Source: DATFYM01 sp035315065 (GTDB taxonomy: Bacteria > Acidobacteriota > Terriglobia > UBA7540). Taken from it: 23,975 nt of DNA. The position numbers and the translations under genes are program-made. The notes under the pieces were generated by a model. The model searched no databases. It was not told the origin of the DNA and was given only the letters and a program-made list of their open reading frames with translations. Below are positions 1 through 7,805 of the stretch, one piece after another. Where the stretch lies: positions 1-23,975 of the forward strand of contig DATFYM010000065.1 of NCBI GenBank assembly GCA_035315065.1, read 5' to 3'. Position 1 is the stretch's first letter; each line of letters starts with the position of its first letter.

Positions 1-1
1 G

Positions 2-460
2 AAACTGCCGGAGACCTTGGAGGAGTTCCAGTCGCTGGTGGGGCGGGCCCTGGACCTGGAGGGCGAGAATGCCAAGTACGTGCTGCCGGTGCTGGCGGGA
101 ACCCTCTGGGAGCGCCTCCATTGGTGGGAGCGGCGGGAGCAGGAAGAGACGCAGCGGCTGAACCGGCACTTCCAGGAAGGGGCAGCGACTCCGCCCGGCT
201 CCGTTGAGGACCTCCTCAACCGCGGGTTCGATATCAAGATTTTCCTGACCATGGACGATTACTTCGTGCTGCGGATGAACCTGCTTGCCGAGGGAATGGA
301 GAAGAGTCTGGAGTGGTGGCTGAAACAACGAGCCCGGATCGTCCGGTCGAGGTCCCGCACCGCGGGATCGGCGCCGGCAGCGCCGCCAGGTAAACCTCCG
401 GTCAGCGCCACGACCGATGAGGCAACTGCCGGTTCGGAGGATCCGACGGCGGTAGCGTGA
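2..460 (+). CDS. Hypothetical protein, 5' end outside the window
   Basis: The reading frame is open from base 2, so the gene starts upstream of the window. A TTG at 17 lies in frame but has no reason to be the true start. About 150 C-terminal residues are visible. The first 105 or so are charged and Trp-rich, with a WERLHWWERR stretch near residue 37 and an EWWLKQRAR stretch near residue 105, suggesting helical, soluble protein. The last 40 residues are Ala/Pro/Thr-rich and probably disordered. There is no membrane segment or signal. I do not recognise the family. The stop is at 458-460, and a period-7 hairpin element starts 4 bases later. The next gene converges on it. Confidence 0.6.
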   Translation, partial: KLPETLEEFQSLVGRALDLEGENAKYVLPVLAGTLWERLHWWERREQEETQRLNRHFQEGAATPPGSVEDLLNRGFDIKIFLTMDDYFVLRMNLLAEGMEKSLEWWLKQRARIVRSRSRTAGSAPAAPPGKPPVSATTDEATAGSEDPTAVA

Positions 461-464
461 AAAA

Positions 465-559
465 GTGATGAATTGTGAATGATGAATGATGAACTGAAGA
501 GAACGACGGCTTCTTTTCTTGTCTTCAATTCATCATTCATAATTCAGAATTCAGAATTC
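465..559. repeat. Period-7 hairpin element H1 (ATGATGA type)
   Basis: The left arm at 465-499 is five 7-base units (GTGATGA, ATTGTGA, ATGATGA twice, ACTGAAG). The right arm at 522-559 is largely its reverse complement, TCTTCAATTCATC followed by ATTCA-type units. The loop is about 20 bases. It lies 4 bases after the stop of the upstream gene. It shares a 23-base inner segment (518-540) with element H7 at 7759-7781, with one mismatch. In RNA it would fold into a long imperfect stem, and it could end transcription in the convergent gap, but there is no clean U-tract. Confidence 0.8.
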
Positions 560-616
560 TCCAGGTGCGGCTTGGGATGGGGTCGCCCGATGTTGGGACG
601 GGGCGGGTCATCTCTG

Positions 617-739
617 GATAGTGAATTGTGAATAGTGAATAGTGAAAGGAAGAGAAATGGGTCCTGTGAGTTTAACAATGCACCCTTTGGGGACCCAAGT
701 CTTGCAATTCACCATTCACCATTCACTATTCACAATTCA
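617..739. repeat. Period-7 hairpin element H2 (GTGAATA type) with nested stem
   Basis: Left arm units GTGAATT, GTGAATA, GTGAATA and GTGAAAG are contiguous at 621-648. Right arm units ACCATTC, ACCATTC, ACTATTC and ACAATTC are contiguous at 711-738. The arms pair with few mismatches. The loop holds a second perfect 7-bp stem, TGGGTCC at 658-664 with GGACCCA at 691-697. The element ends 3 bases from the stop codon of the receptor gene on the minus strand, so this convergent gap carries two elements, H1 and H2, back to back. Confidence 0.8.
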
Positions 740-742
740 GCC

Positions 743-3700
743 CTAGAACGAGAACTTCACCCCCAGTTGAATGCCGCGCGGTCCGCCGCCGCCGAGGAAC
801 GGGTTGCCGATGCCCACGTCTCCGGTAGCGGTGATGGGATAACTGCCCGCGCCCACCTCGCGGCCAACGCACGGAAAAAGTCCCGCTGGGCAGGCGCTAC
901 CGAAGGTAAACGCGTTGATTCCCGGATCGGCGAGAAACGCGGGCAGGAACGGGTTAGCGAAGTTGGGGTGATTCAGGATATTGAAGAAATCGGCGCGAAG
1001 CTGCATCTGGACGCGCTCGGTGATAAACGTGTTCTTATAGACAGCCAAGTCCCACTGTCGGAAGGTGGGACCGTGCAGCGCATCGCGGCCCTCGTTGCCG
1101 AAGTGACGGGTGCCCGGAACGCAGTCGGCCGCGCTTCCGGTCGCGGCGGTCACCGTGCAGGGAATCGCGAAGGAGCCGAGGTTGACGTAGTTGAGCGGGT
1201 TGTGCGAATCATAGACGATGGGTCCCACAATGTCGGGACGGTCGTCGCCCTCGCCGCTGCCGCTGAAATCGCTCTCGAAGTTGTAATTGAACTGGAAGGG
1301 CTGCCCGCTCTGCAGGTTCACGCTGCTATCGAAGCCCCAGCCGTTCTTCAGCCGCTGCCAGCTCCCGCTGCTCTGGGGAAAGTCGTAGGCGAGGATCCAG
1401 GTGAACCGGTGGGGCAGATTGAAGTTAGACGGGCCATACTCCAGGTTGGGACGAGTGCTGTCATTGGGCTGCGCCGCATTGGGCTCGAAGTCTTCGCCGT
1501 CGCTCGAGTTGTCCATCGAGCGCGACCATACATAGTTCAACATCGACGTCACCCCGTGCCACCCGGCGAGTCGCAGGCTGGTCTGCAAAGAGTTGTAGTT
1601 CGAGTTTCCGCTCGAGTTCTCCTGCATGAGATAGGTAGTGCCGTACGGGTTGTGGCCGTAAGGACGCGGCACGCTGTAGTTCCCGGTAATGCAAGGGGCG
1701 GGCGTGCAGGCGAGGTCCGAAGCGGTGATCGCTGCCTGACTCGGCTGGTTGAGGTCAAAGAACCGCCACAGCCGATGACCCTGCGACCCGACGTAGCCGA
1801 CCGAGAGCACCACTCGGTCGGTAATCTGTTGTTGGATGTTGAGATTGTAGTTCTCCATGTAAGGCGTCTTGATGTTGCGGTCGAAGGCAAAGGAATCGCA
1901 CTCGTAATTGCAGGCCGTTTCGTCCCCGAACACCCGTGCGCCCGGGGCGATGGTGCCGGTGGCGCCCGCCGAATAGATAGGCTCCGCTCCGGGAAGCGGA
2001 TTGTACGCCGGGCCGGGATCAAAGAACGGAGGGTAGGGCAGGTGGCCCAGCACCATGTCCTGCGAGAACGCGTCAAAGAACACACCGAATCCGGCGCGGA
2101 CCACGGTTCGGCCTTTGCCGGTTACATCCCAAGCCGCGCTCAGCCGGGGCGCAAAAGCCTTGTGGTCTGGCTGGTACAAGCTGCTCAAGCCCGAATGTCC
2201 CACCTGGGTGAGGGTGAACGTGCCGGCGGACGCATCCAGGCTGGTAACGTTGCTGAGCAGGTTGTTTGCCTCGCCCACCACGCCGAAGTAGTCCCAGCGC
2301 ATGCCGTAGTTCAACGTCAGGTGCGGGCTGAAACGGAAGCTGTCCTGGGCATAAAGGCCGAAGCTGTTTTCGAAGGTATTCCGGGTGGAATCTCCAGCGT
2401 ACTGGAAGCTGCTGCCGGTGTTGACGGTCCCGGAGAGGAAATTTGCCAAGCTATTGAAAACCAGCTTGCCCCGGAAGTACTTGTCGAAGTACTGCTGCAC
2501 CGTGGTGCGATGGAACTCCACCCCGACCTTCACTTCATGCTTGTTGAGCTTCCACGAGAAGTCGTCGATCCCCTGGTTGTTCATGTCGAAGCGGTGCCGC
2601 GGCACGCTGCTGGTGGAGCCAAGTTGAGCCGCAGTGCTTCCGGGGCTGGCCGGCGTAACGCCGCTCACCAGGATGATGGGCAGTCCCGAGTCCGAGGAAC
2701 CCGATCCGGAGCAGCCCGCGGTGGTACTGGCGGCGCAGAGGCCGATCGAACTGGGGGCGAAACTCCGGTCCTGCGGGAAGAACCCTTCGGCAAACCGGTT
2801 CCAGCCGTATCGCAGCTCGTTCACTTTGTTCGGTCCCAACGTGTGCACCCAAGAAATGGAGACCAACTGCACCCGCGTCGGAGTGTAAGTGTTAAAGCCC
2901 GGAAGCTGGCCGCCGGAGGCCGTCAAGGCCAGGGGGAAAGACTGCACGCTGTCGCCAAAGAAGTAGCGCCCGGTGATGATGTTTTCGGGGTTGAAGTTGT
3001 GGTCGATCTTGCCGATGGCGCTGCTGAGGCGGTTGAACGAAGGAGAGATCACCGACGAGTTGGGGCACCGCGTATTGACGCCAAGGTTCGGCGCCGGCCA
3101 AGGGTGCCGAGACAGCAAGTTGGCGATCACCGGGTTGCTCGCCTGGCTGGGGCTGAGCGAGCCGTCGGAAGCTAGTCCCACCGGCACGCAGCCCAAGGTC
3201 ACCACGCCCACTGCCTCCTGTTGTCCTTCGTAGTCGCCGTAGAAGAACGTGCTGTCCTTCGCAATCGGTCCACCCACCGAGCCGCCGTACTGGTTGTTGT
3301 GAAACGGCGCTTTGGGCTGGGAGCCGGGGTTGAAGAAGTTGCGGGCGTCGAGGGCGTCGTTGCGGAAATACTCCGCCGCCGTGCCGTGTAACTGGTTGCT
3401 CCCGGACTTGGTGACAATGTTGACCACCGCACCGGCGTTGCGCCCGTACTCAGGGGCAAAATTGGAGAGCACGGCGAGTTCCGCCACCGCATCGACGGGG
3501 AGAATGGTGGCCGGCGTGCCGAACACCCCTGCCTGGTTGATGGCGGGATCGTTGCGGTAGCCGTCGTTCATGTCCGTGCCGTCGAGTAGAAAGTTCACGG
3601 AGCGCCCGCGGGCGCCGTTCATCGAGAACTCGCCGAAGGAACCGGGCGAATCGGAGATCTGGTCGGGCGAGCCGGAAACGCCGGGATTGAGGTAGATCAG

Positions 3701-4228
3701 CTTGGTATAGTCGCGGCCGTTCACGGGCAAGTTCTCCATCTGGCTGGAGACGAGCGTCCCGCCCAGCGTGTCCTCGGTGGTGGTCACCTGGGGCACCTCG
3801 GCGTGCACCTCGATCGACTCTTTCACGGTGGCGGCCACCAGTTCCACGTCTACGCGCCGCTCGGACGACACATCCACGGTAACGTCAGCCTGCGAAACGG
3901 CGCCGAAGCCCTCTTTCTCGATGGTGACGGTGTAGGTGCCGATGGGCACTTCGGGCACGTTGTACTGGCCCGCATCGCCGGTCAGCGTGGTGCGCGTGAG
4001 ACCGGTAGCCTGGTTCTTCACCGTGACCTTCGCCTGGGGAATGGGGGCCAGGCTCTGGTCGATCACCGTTCCCACAATCGCGCCGCGGAAGGTCTGGGCG
4101 CGCAACGCCGGAACGGCAAACGTGAGAACCACGATTGCCATAGCCGCGGGCAGGGCAGAGAGGTTGCCAAGGCCGGCAGAAGGTCCTCGGCTTACAGCAA
4201 TTCCATCATTTCGAGCGGCGAGGTTCAT
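743..4228 (-). CDS. Oar-like TonB-dependent receptor with carboxypeptidase-regulatory-like domain
   Basis: This is an outer-membrane beta-barrel protein of 1161 residues, within the usual size of Oar-type receptors abundant in acidobacteria. A signal peptide spans about residues 24-44 (AMAIVVLTFAVPALRA, probable cleavage before Gln45). A carboxypeptidase D regulatory-like domain follows at about 47-135 (GTVIDQSLAPIPQAKVTV, then IGTYTVTIEKEGF). A plug domain lies at about 150-290 (LPVNGRDYTKLIYLNPGV, NFLLDGTDMND, GAVVNIVTKSGS). The rest is barrel, ending in GVKFSF with a terminal aromatic residue. The ATG at 4226-4228 is preceded by GGAGAAG. No TonB box is obvious. The substrate is unknown; relatives are linked to uptake of large organic ligands or to protein export. 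A candidate promoter lies about 100 bases upstream. A long open frame on the opposite strand is a shadow of this gene. Confidence 0.93.
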   Translation of the reverse strand: MNLAARNDGIAVSRGPSAGLGNLSALPAAMAIVVLTFAVPALRAQTFRGAIVGTVIDQSLAPIPQAKVTVKNQATGLTRTTLTGDAGQYNVPEVPIGTYTVTIEKEGFGAVSQADVTVDVSSERRVDVELVAATVKESIEVHAEVPQVTTTEDTLGGTLVSSQMENLPVNGRDYTKLIYLNPGVSGSPDQISDSPGSFGEFSMNGARGRSVNFLLDGTDMNDGYRNDPAINQAGVFGTPATILPVDAVAELAVLSNFAPEYGRNAGAVVNIVTKSGSNQLHGTAAEYFRNDALDARNFFNPGSQPKAPFHNNQYGGSVGGPIAKDSTFFYGDYEGQQEAVGVVTLGCVPVGLASDGSLSPSQASNPVIANLLSRHPWPAPNLGVNTRCPNSSVISPSFNRLSSAIGKIDHNFNPENIITGRYFFGDSVQSFPLALTASGGQLPGFNTYTPTRVQLVSISWVHTLGPNKVNELRYGWNRFAEGFFPQDRSFAPSSIGLCAASTTAGCSGSGSSDSGLPIILVSGVTPASPGSTAAQLGSTSSVPRHRFDMNNQGIDDFSWKLNKHEVKVGVEFHRTTVQQYFDKYFRGKLVFNSLANFLSGTVNTGSSFQYAGDSTRNTFENSFGLYAQDSFRFSPHLTLNYGMRWDYFGVVGEANNLLSNVTSLDASAGTFTLTQVGHSGLSSLYQPDHKAFAPRLSAAWDVTGKGRTVVRAGFGVFFDAFSQDMVLGHLPYPPFFDPGPAYNPLPGAEPIYSAGATGTIAPGARVFGDETACNYECDSFAFDRNIKTPYMENYNLNIQQQITDRVVLSVGYVGSQGHRLWRFFDLNQPSQAAITASDLACTPAPCITGNYSVPRPYGHNPYGTTYLMQENSSGNSNYNSLQTSLRLAGWHGVTSMLNYVWSRSMDNSSDGEDFEPNAAQPNDSTRPNLEYGPSNFNLPHRFTWILAYDFPQSSGSWQRLKNGWGFDSSVNLQSGQPFQFNYNFESDFSGSGEGDDRPDIVGPIVYDSHNPLNYVNLGSFAIPCTVTAATGSAADCVPGTRHFGNEGRDALHGPTFRQWDLAVYKNTFITERVQMQLRADFFNILNHPNFANPFLPAFLADPGINAFTFGSACPAGLFPCVGREVGAGSYPITATGDVGIGNPFLGGGGPRGIQLGVKFSF

Positions 4229-4325
4229 AGTCTTCTCCGTGAATCAGGCGAAGCCGTGCGGCAAAGATCGAACAAGTGACAGACTTCGACTTCCTGTGAA
4301 TGACTAACCGACCCGACGGTCTTCG

Positions 4326-4355
4326 ATGTTAGTCAAGAAGCTCTCGCCCTGTCAA
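4326..4355 (-). promoter_or_regulatory. Candidate sigma-70-type promoter for the receptor gene
   Basis: On the minus strand TTGACA (4350-4355) is a perfect -35 hexamer. An 18-base spacer follows, then TAACAT (4326-4331), which matches 4 of 6 bases of the -10 consensus. Transcription would begin near 4318 and leave a leader of about 90 bases before the ATG at 4228. This is a motif call only. Confidence 0.35.
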
Positions 4356-4494
4356 TCGTGGGCCTTGTGTCCTATTTGACAGAATCACGCGCAGTGGTGG
4401 GTCTGTTTCACACAAAAGCGTAGTCAGGATCAGTGATTTTAATCGGACGGAGCCTTGGAAGGCAGGCGGTATTCAGCGTGATGTTTTCATCCCT

Positions 4495-4713
4495 CTACTT
4501 TAATTGCCGCTGGCGGCACAAGGTGAATGCGCCCCACACCGCGGCGACCGCCACCACGATCAGCAGAGCCACGGAGGGAGCAAGCGCCACGGGCAGAAAT
4601 CGACCGAGCAACCAGCACCCAGCGAGACCGATCAGCAACAGCGTTGAAGCCACGAAGATAACGCGTACTCTGAACGCCCAGATAATCTCTTCCCTTTCGC
4701 ACTTTTCGCACAT
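4495..4713 (-). CDS. Small two-helix membrane protein with N-terminal CxxC
   Basis: The protein is 72 residues. It begins MCEKCEREE, a CxxC pair that could bind metal or form a disulfide. Two hydrophobic segments follow, at about residues 15-36 (VRVIFVASTLLLIGLAGCWLL) and 41-65 (PVALAPSVALLIVVAVAAVWG), and a basic tail RQRQLK. The ATG at 4711-4713 has AAGGAG nine bases upstream on the coding strand, which supports this start over longer frames through the region. It reads in the same direction as the receptor gene 266 bases downstream and away from the bactofilin gene. I do not recognise a family. It is probably a real small inner-membrane protein. Confidence 0.6.
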   Translation of the reverse strand: MCEKCEREEIIWAFRVRVIFVASTLLLIGLAGCWLLGRFLPVALAPSVALLIVVAVAAVWGAFTLCRQRQLK

Positions 4714-4922
4714 CGCTTATTTCTCCTTGGCTCTCTTTTCCGCGCTGGCGCCGCTGATCCATGGGCGGTCGAGGTGGGCTGCGGCCTGACCGAAGGCTTG
4801 GTGAAAGCGCCGCCGGTTCCCCAATTAGGATCATCGTCCCGAATATAGGCAAACTTGAGTAACGCTCGGGTTGGCGTGTCCTTGTACTGACGAGCAATGG
4901 TACAGCGGTGAAGAAGGCGGAA

Positions 4923-5002
4923 TCGAGAGTTGAAGGTCAAGGTTGAAGGTGAAGACCGACCGCTTCTGCTTTCGACTTTTGACCCTCGACTTTCGACTCT
5001 CC
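4923..5002. repeat. Period-7 hairpin element H3 (TTTCGAC type)
   Basis: The right arm has four contiguous 7-base units at 4970-4997: TTTCGAC, TTTTGAC, CCTCGAC, TTTCGAC. The left arm at 4923-4954 has GTTGAAG/GTCAAG/GTGAAG-type units in inverted orientation. Here some units have lost one base, so pairing is imperfect. The loop is about 14 bases. A separate short GC stem (5006-5022) follows directly. Confidence 0.7.
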
Positions 5003-5005
5003 CTA

Positions 5006-5022
5006 CAGCGCTGCAAGCGCTG
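5006..5022. repeat. Short perfect hairpin upstream of the bactofilin gene
   Basis: CAGCGCT and AGCGCTG form a 7-bp perfect stem around GCA. It sits about 100 bases before the bactofilin start codon and has no T-tract, so it may be an operator or an RNA leader structure rather than a terminator. Confidence 0.4.
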
Positions 5023-5124
5023 CAACTAAAGGATTGCGCTTGGTATGCTCGACAGGTTAAGATTCAATACGCGCTTGGTGTCGGGGCCAAAGGCCTCGGC
5101 CCTTGTGTCAGGACGGAGTGGAAG

Positions 5125-5652
5125 ATGTTATTCGAGAGAAAGCCGCGAGCGGTTCCTCTCCAATTGCCGGACGCACCCCAGGTCCAGGAAACGCCGACAT
5201 TCCTGCCTACAACTCCCAAGGTGGATACGCCGATGCCAGAGTCAAATATGAGAACGCCCAGTGCGCCCGCAATCGAGAACAAGACCGTGCTCGGTCGGTC
5301 CGTGGTGGTCAGCGGGGAGTTGTCCGGAGCCGAGGATCTGCTGATCGAAGGTCAACTGGAGGGCACCATTCGACTCCAAGAACATACCCTGACGGTGGGA
5401 CAGCCTGGACAGGTGAAGGCGGAGGTGAACGCGCGCCAGGTGGTGGTGCTGGGTACCGTGCTCGGCAACATCACTGCTCGCGAGCGGATCGAGATTCGCA
5501 AAACCGGACACGTGGTGGGTGACTTGGTATCCGCCGGCGTGGCCATTGAAGAAGGCGCCTACTTCAAGGGTAGCATCGATATCCTGCGCGAGGAAGAGCG
5601 GAAAGCGACCCCTGCTCAACCTGCTGCCGCGGTGCTCGCGGCCAGGGAGTAG
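5125..5652 (+). CDS. Bactofilin (polymer-forming cytoskeletal protein)
   Basis: The protein is 175 residues. Bactofilins are cytoskeletal proteins that polymerise into filaments without nucleotide and help place cell-wall or polar machinery. A Pro-rich flexible N-terminal tail covers residues 1-50. The beta-helical core runs about 54-150, with repeated short strands and turns: TVLGRSVVVSGELSGAEDLL, then IEGQLEGTI, GQVKAEVNARQVVVLGTVLG, and GHVVGDLVSAGVAIEEGAYFKG. A charged, Ala/Pro-rich tail follows. The start was chosen at ATG 5125 because GGAG (5115-5118) precedes it by six bases; the frame is open further upstream without a ribosome site. The stop codon TAG (5650-5652) lies across the first and second units of the H4 repeat. 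The methyltransferase-like gene follows in the same direction. Confidence 0.9.
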   Translation: MLFERKPRAVPLQLPDAPQVQETPTFLPTTPKVDTPMPESNMRTPSAPAIENKTVLGRSVVVSGELSGAEDLLIEGQLEGTIRLQEHTLTVGQPGQVKAEVNARQVVVLGTVLGNITARERIEIRKTGHVVGDLVSAGVAIEEGAYFKGSIDILREEERKATPAQPAAAVLAARE

Positions 5653-5769
5653 GGAGTAGGGAACTCGGGGAATGGCTTGCCCAATCTCTACTTGGAGAGT
5701 GAGGAGTGGATAAGACAATACGTGCGGTTCCTTACGCGCGACTCCCGGCTCACGACTCCCTACTCCCCA
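5644..5769. repeat. Period-7 hairpin element H4 (GGGAGTA type), start codon in loop
   Basis: Left arm units GGGAGTA, GGGAGTA and GGGAACT lie at 5645-5665. The right arm at 5740-5768 carries GACTCCC, then GACTCCCTACTCCCC. The best-matched part of the stem pairs GGGAGTAGGGAGT (5645-5657) with a near-complementary run at 5754-5768. The left arm holds the bactofilin stop codon. The loop holds the ribosome-binding site (GGAG, 5694-5697) and GTG start (5706) of the next gene, and the right arm is translated as residues 12-22 of that gene's product. Confidence 0.7.
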
Positions 5770-6386
5770 CAATCACCGGCCGCGAAAGTCCGGCCAAGGC
5801 CGCCGAAGCAAGTGGGAACCTCAGCCGCGGCCTCGAATGGCTGTGGCAATACCTGCGCGACATTCCGCACCCGCGCATTCTCGACTGCGGCCCCATCCGG
5901 CAGTCCACGGTGTCGATCCTGATGCACCGCGGTGTGAAGCTGTACGTGGCCGACCTCCTCACGCCGCTGCAGAGTGAAGCTGCCCAGCTCTGGGATCGAA
6001 GTCAGAAGACGCCCCAGTTTCGCCTGGAGGCTTTCCTGGAGCAGGTGCCGCCCATTCCCCCAGCCTCTCTCACCGCGGTCTTCGGCTGGCAGGTCCCGGA
6101 CCTGGCGCCGCGGGCGGTCTTGCCGGGGTTCATGGCTCGGATTATTTCGTACCTGGAACCTGGCGGCGTCTTCTTTTGCCTGCTGCACGAGCCTCACCTG
6201 CCGGAGGGTGCCGGGACGACGTGGTGGCTGGAGAGTCTTACCACCCTAGGCTCGCGGTGCGACGCCAATCGGCCTTTTCCCTATCCGCCGATCACCAACC
6301 GCGAGATGGAGCGCCTGAATCCAGGAGGCTCGGTGAAGACCTTCCTCACCCGCTCCGGGCTGCGCGAGGTGCTAGCCTTGAAATAG
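5706..6386 (+). CDS. Degenerate class I SAM-dependent methyltransferase-like protein
   Basis: The protein is 226 residues. The pattern fits a Rossmann-fold methyltransferase: a motif I-like RILDCGP at 57-63, a second-strand acid in KLYVADLL (Asp83), a motif IV-like segment SLTAVFGWQVPDLAP at about 121-135, and EPGGVFFCLLHEPHLP at about 151-166. The motif I glycine cluster (usually DxGxGxG) is reduced to DCGPIRQS, so SAM binding and catalysis are uncertain. The GTG start at 5706 has GGAG eight bases upstream; few other in-frame starts exist. Residues 12-22 are encoded by a repeat arm and probably add nothing to the fold. The position after a bactofilin suggests a linked role at the cell surface or cytoskeleton, which is inference. 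H5 begins one base after the stop. Confidence 0.65.
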   Translation: MDKTIRAVPYARLPAHDSLLPTITGRESPAKAAEASGNLSRGLEWLWQYLRDIPHPRILDCGPIRQSTVSILMHRGVKLYVADLLTPLQSEAAQLWDRSQKTPQFRLEAFLEQVPPIPPASLTAVFGWQVPDLAPRAVLPGFMARIISYLEPGGVFFCLLHEPHLPEGAGTTWWLESLTTLGSRCDANRPFPYPPITNREMERLNPGGSVKTFLTRSGLREVLALK

Positions 6387-6574
6387 GAAGACAGAAGACA
6401 GAAGTCAGAAGTCAGAATGAAAAGCGTTCGTGGAAGAGAGAAGTCAAGGGTCAGAATGAAGAGGGGGAAAAGGAGTTGAGTCATGACGCCGTTGGGCGAG
6501 GGCCTTTTTCATTCTGACTTCTGTCTTCTGCCTTCTCTTTTCAGGACTTCTGTCTTCTGTCTTCTCTTTTCTCA
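6387..6574. repeat. Period-7 hairpin element H5 (GAAGACA/GAAGTCA type), compound
   Basis: The left arm starts immediately after the TAG stop of the methyltransferase-like gene: GAAGACA, GAAGACA, GAAGTCA, GAAGTCA (6387-6414), then a second left block at 6432-6459. The right side (6509-6574) has TTCTGACTTCTGTCTTCTG, a short break, then ACTTCTGTCTTCTGTCTTC. Two blocks on each side suggest two nested or successive copies. At about 188 bases it is the longest element in the window. Confidence 0.8.
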
Positions 6575-6689
6575 GGCGACGCTGGCGCAAGAGCTGACAT
6601 CAAAGCCTCGGGAGGAATTGATTCATTGAGCCAATGAGCCAAAGTCTTCTATCGCTCAATAACCCAGTTTTCTCGGCTTGGATGGAAGG

Positions 6690-6757
6690 GAGTCGAAAGT
6701 CAAAAGTTGGAAGTCGAAGCGGTCGGTCTTGACTTTCGACTTTTGACTTTCGACTCT
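6690..6757. repeat. Period-7 hairpin element H6 (GTCGAAA type), perfect 18-bp stem
   Basis: GTCGAAA, GTCAAAA, GTTGGAA and GTCGAAG are contiguous at 6692-6719. Bases 6690-6707 pair without mismatch with 6739-6756 (18 bp), leaving a 31-base loop that can pair further. The stem is followed by TTT and then the ribosome-binding site GGAGG at 6760-6764, so the structure ends three bases before the Shine-Dalgarno sequence of the next gene. Confidence 0.85.
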
Positions 6758-6769
6758 TTGGAGGTTGAA

Positions 6770-7693
6770 ATGATGAGAACACAAATGTCTCGATGGTGGT
6801 ACACCGTGGCGGCGGCAGCCCTGGCGCTGCTGGCGCCGGCGGCGGGCCGCTCGCAATCGCTGATGACGACGGCCCTGAGCGTTTTCTCGCCGCAAACCGT
6901 TCACGTGGAGTATTCGAACTCCTCGAAGCTCCGCGGTCTCTCCGATTACGCCACCCTCCGACAACACTATCTGGGCCCGCGTCTGAAGCAGTTAGAGGAC
7001 TCGATGGGGCAGCTCGGCATCCACGAGGACGACATCGACGAAGTCGTATTGGGCTGGCGGGTAGCTTCCACTTCCGCCGACCTGTACGGTGTCGCCTCCG
7101 GCCGGTTCGACTCGGAGGCCATGGCGACGGCGGCGGCGAGCAAAGGGCTTAAACCGACGCTGGTGGACGGTACTCAGATCTACTGCCTGGAGGAGACCTG
7201 CTTGGCCCTCAAGGATGCGTCGGTTGGCTTCTTCGGTCCGCTATCCACCGTGAGGGCGATGCTGAAGCCAGGCTCACACCTCGACGGCGACGCGGATTTC
7301 ACGCGCCTCGTCGACGGTGCCGATCAAAGCACCCCAATCTGGGGAGTGGCCAAAGGCCCCGCGGTGGTGGATTGGTTCAAGAGCACTATGCCGGGGCAGG
7401 ACACCGCCAAGCTCGATTGGAACACGGCGTTTCAGGGGGTCAGCGCGGTCATCTACAGCGTGGACACGGGCGACAGCGTTCGCCTCTCGATGAAGCTCGA
7501 CTGCGTGAGTTCGGAGGCCGCGGCGAGCTTGCGCCAGCTTTTCGAAGGCCTGCGCCTTTTGCAGCGAATGGCGTGGCAGAGCCGGAATCCAACCTTGCCG
7601 AACCCGTACGCGTCCCTGGCGGTTGATGCCCAGCAGTCGGAGGTCAGCCTGAAGCTGGAGACGCCCCATGCAGCGCTGGCGGGATTCCAATAA
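6770..7693 (+). CDS. Secreted protein of unknown function
   Basis: The protein is 307 residues. The ATG at 6770 follows GGAGG with a five-base gap, an excellent ribosome site; the frame extends upstream through the H6 repeat, which should not be translated. The signal peptide is RWWYTVAAAALALLAPAAG at about residues 8-26, with cleavage near GRSQS. The mature part is alpha/beta-looking and acidic, with one close cysteine pair (YCLEETC, about residues 137-143) that could form a disulfide. Segments such as LGIHEDDIDEVVLGWRV and GDADFTRLVDGADQSTPIWGV look like a conserved globular fold, but I cannot name it. There are no membrane segments after the signal. It is probably periplasmic or exported. 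It stands alone between H6 and H7. Confidence 0.75.
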   Translation: MMRTQMSRWWYTVAAAALALLAPAAGRSQSLMTTALSVFSPQTVHVEYSNSSKLRGLSDYATLRQHYLGPRLKQLEDSMGQLGIHEDDIDEVVLGWRVASTSADLYGVASGRFDSEAMATAAASKGLKPTLVDGTQIYCLEETCLALKDASVGFFGPLSTVRAMLKPGSHLDGDADFTRLVDGADQSTPIWGVAKGPAVVDWFKSTMPGQDTAKLDWNTAFQGVSAVIYSVDTGDSVRLSMKLDCVSSEAAASLRQLFEGLRLLQRMAWQSRNPTLPNPYASLAVDAQQSEVSLKLETPHAALAGFQ

Positions 7694-7696
7694 AGA

Positions 7697-7800
<104 letters not shown>

Positions 7801-7805
7801 CTTCG

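Larger units (their letters stand above)
4714..5124. other. Divergent intergenic region, 411 bp
   Basis: This gap separates the small membrane protein (-) from the bactofilin gene (+). It contains element H3 (4923-5002) and a perfect 7-bp stem with a 3-base loop just after it (CAGCGCT at 5006-5012, AGCGCTG at 5016-5022). Open frames here have no coding support. I find no convincing -35/-10 pair. TATGCT at 5044-5049 is the best -10-like hexamer, but it lacks a good -35. Confidence 0.5.
6387..6769. other. Intergenic region, 383 bp
   Basis: Elements H5 (6387-6574) and H6 (6690-6756) fill most of this gap. The 115 bases between them (6575-6689) hold no open frame that I can support. They contain a small repeated ATTGAGCCAATGAGCC-like stretch near 6625-6640 and might hold the promoter of the secreted-protein gene, but I cannot name its hexamers. 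Confidence 0.5.

Noticed and set aside
465..559. Simple rho-independent terminators as the full explanation of the hairpins
   Set aside because: Most elements lack a T-tract, several lie between genes of one operon or upstream of start codons, and one is inside a coding sequence.
635..3175. Open frame of 846 codons on the plus strand
   Set aside because: It lies antisense to the receptor gene, has no recognisable domain, and starts inside the H2 repeat. High GC content leaves long antisense frames open.
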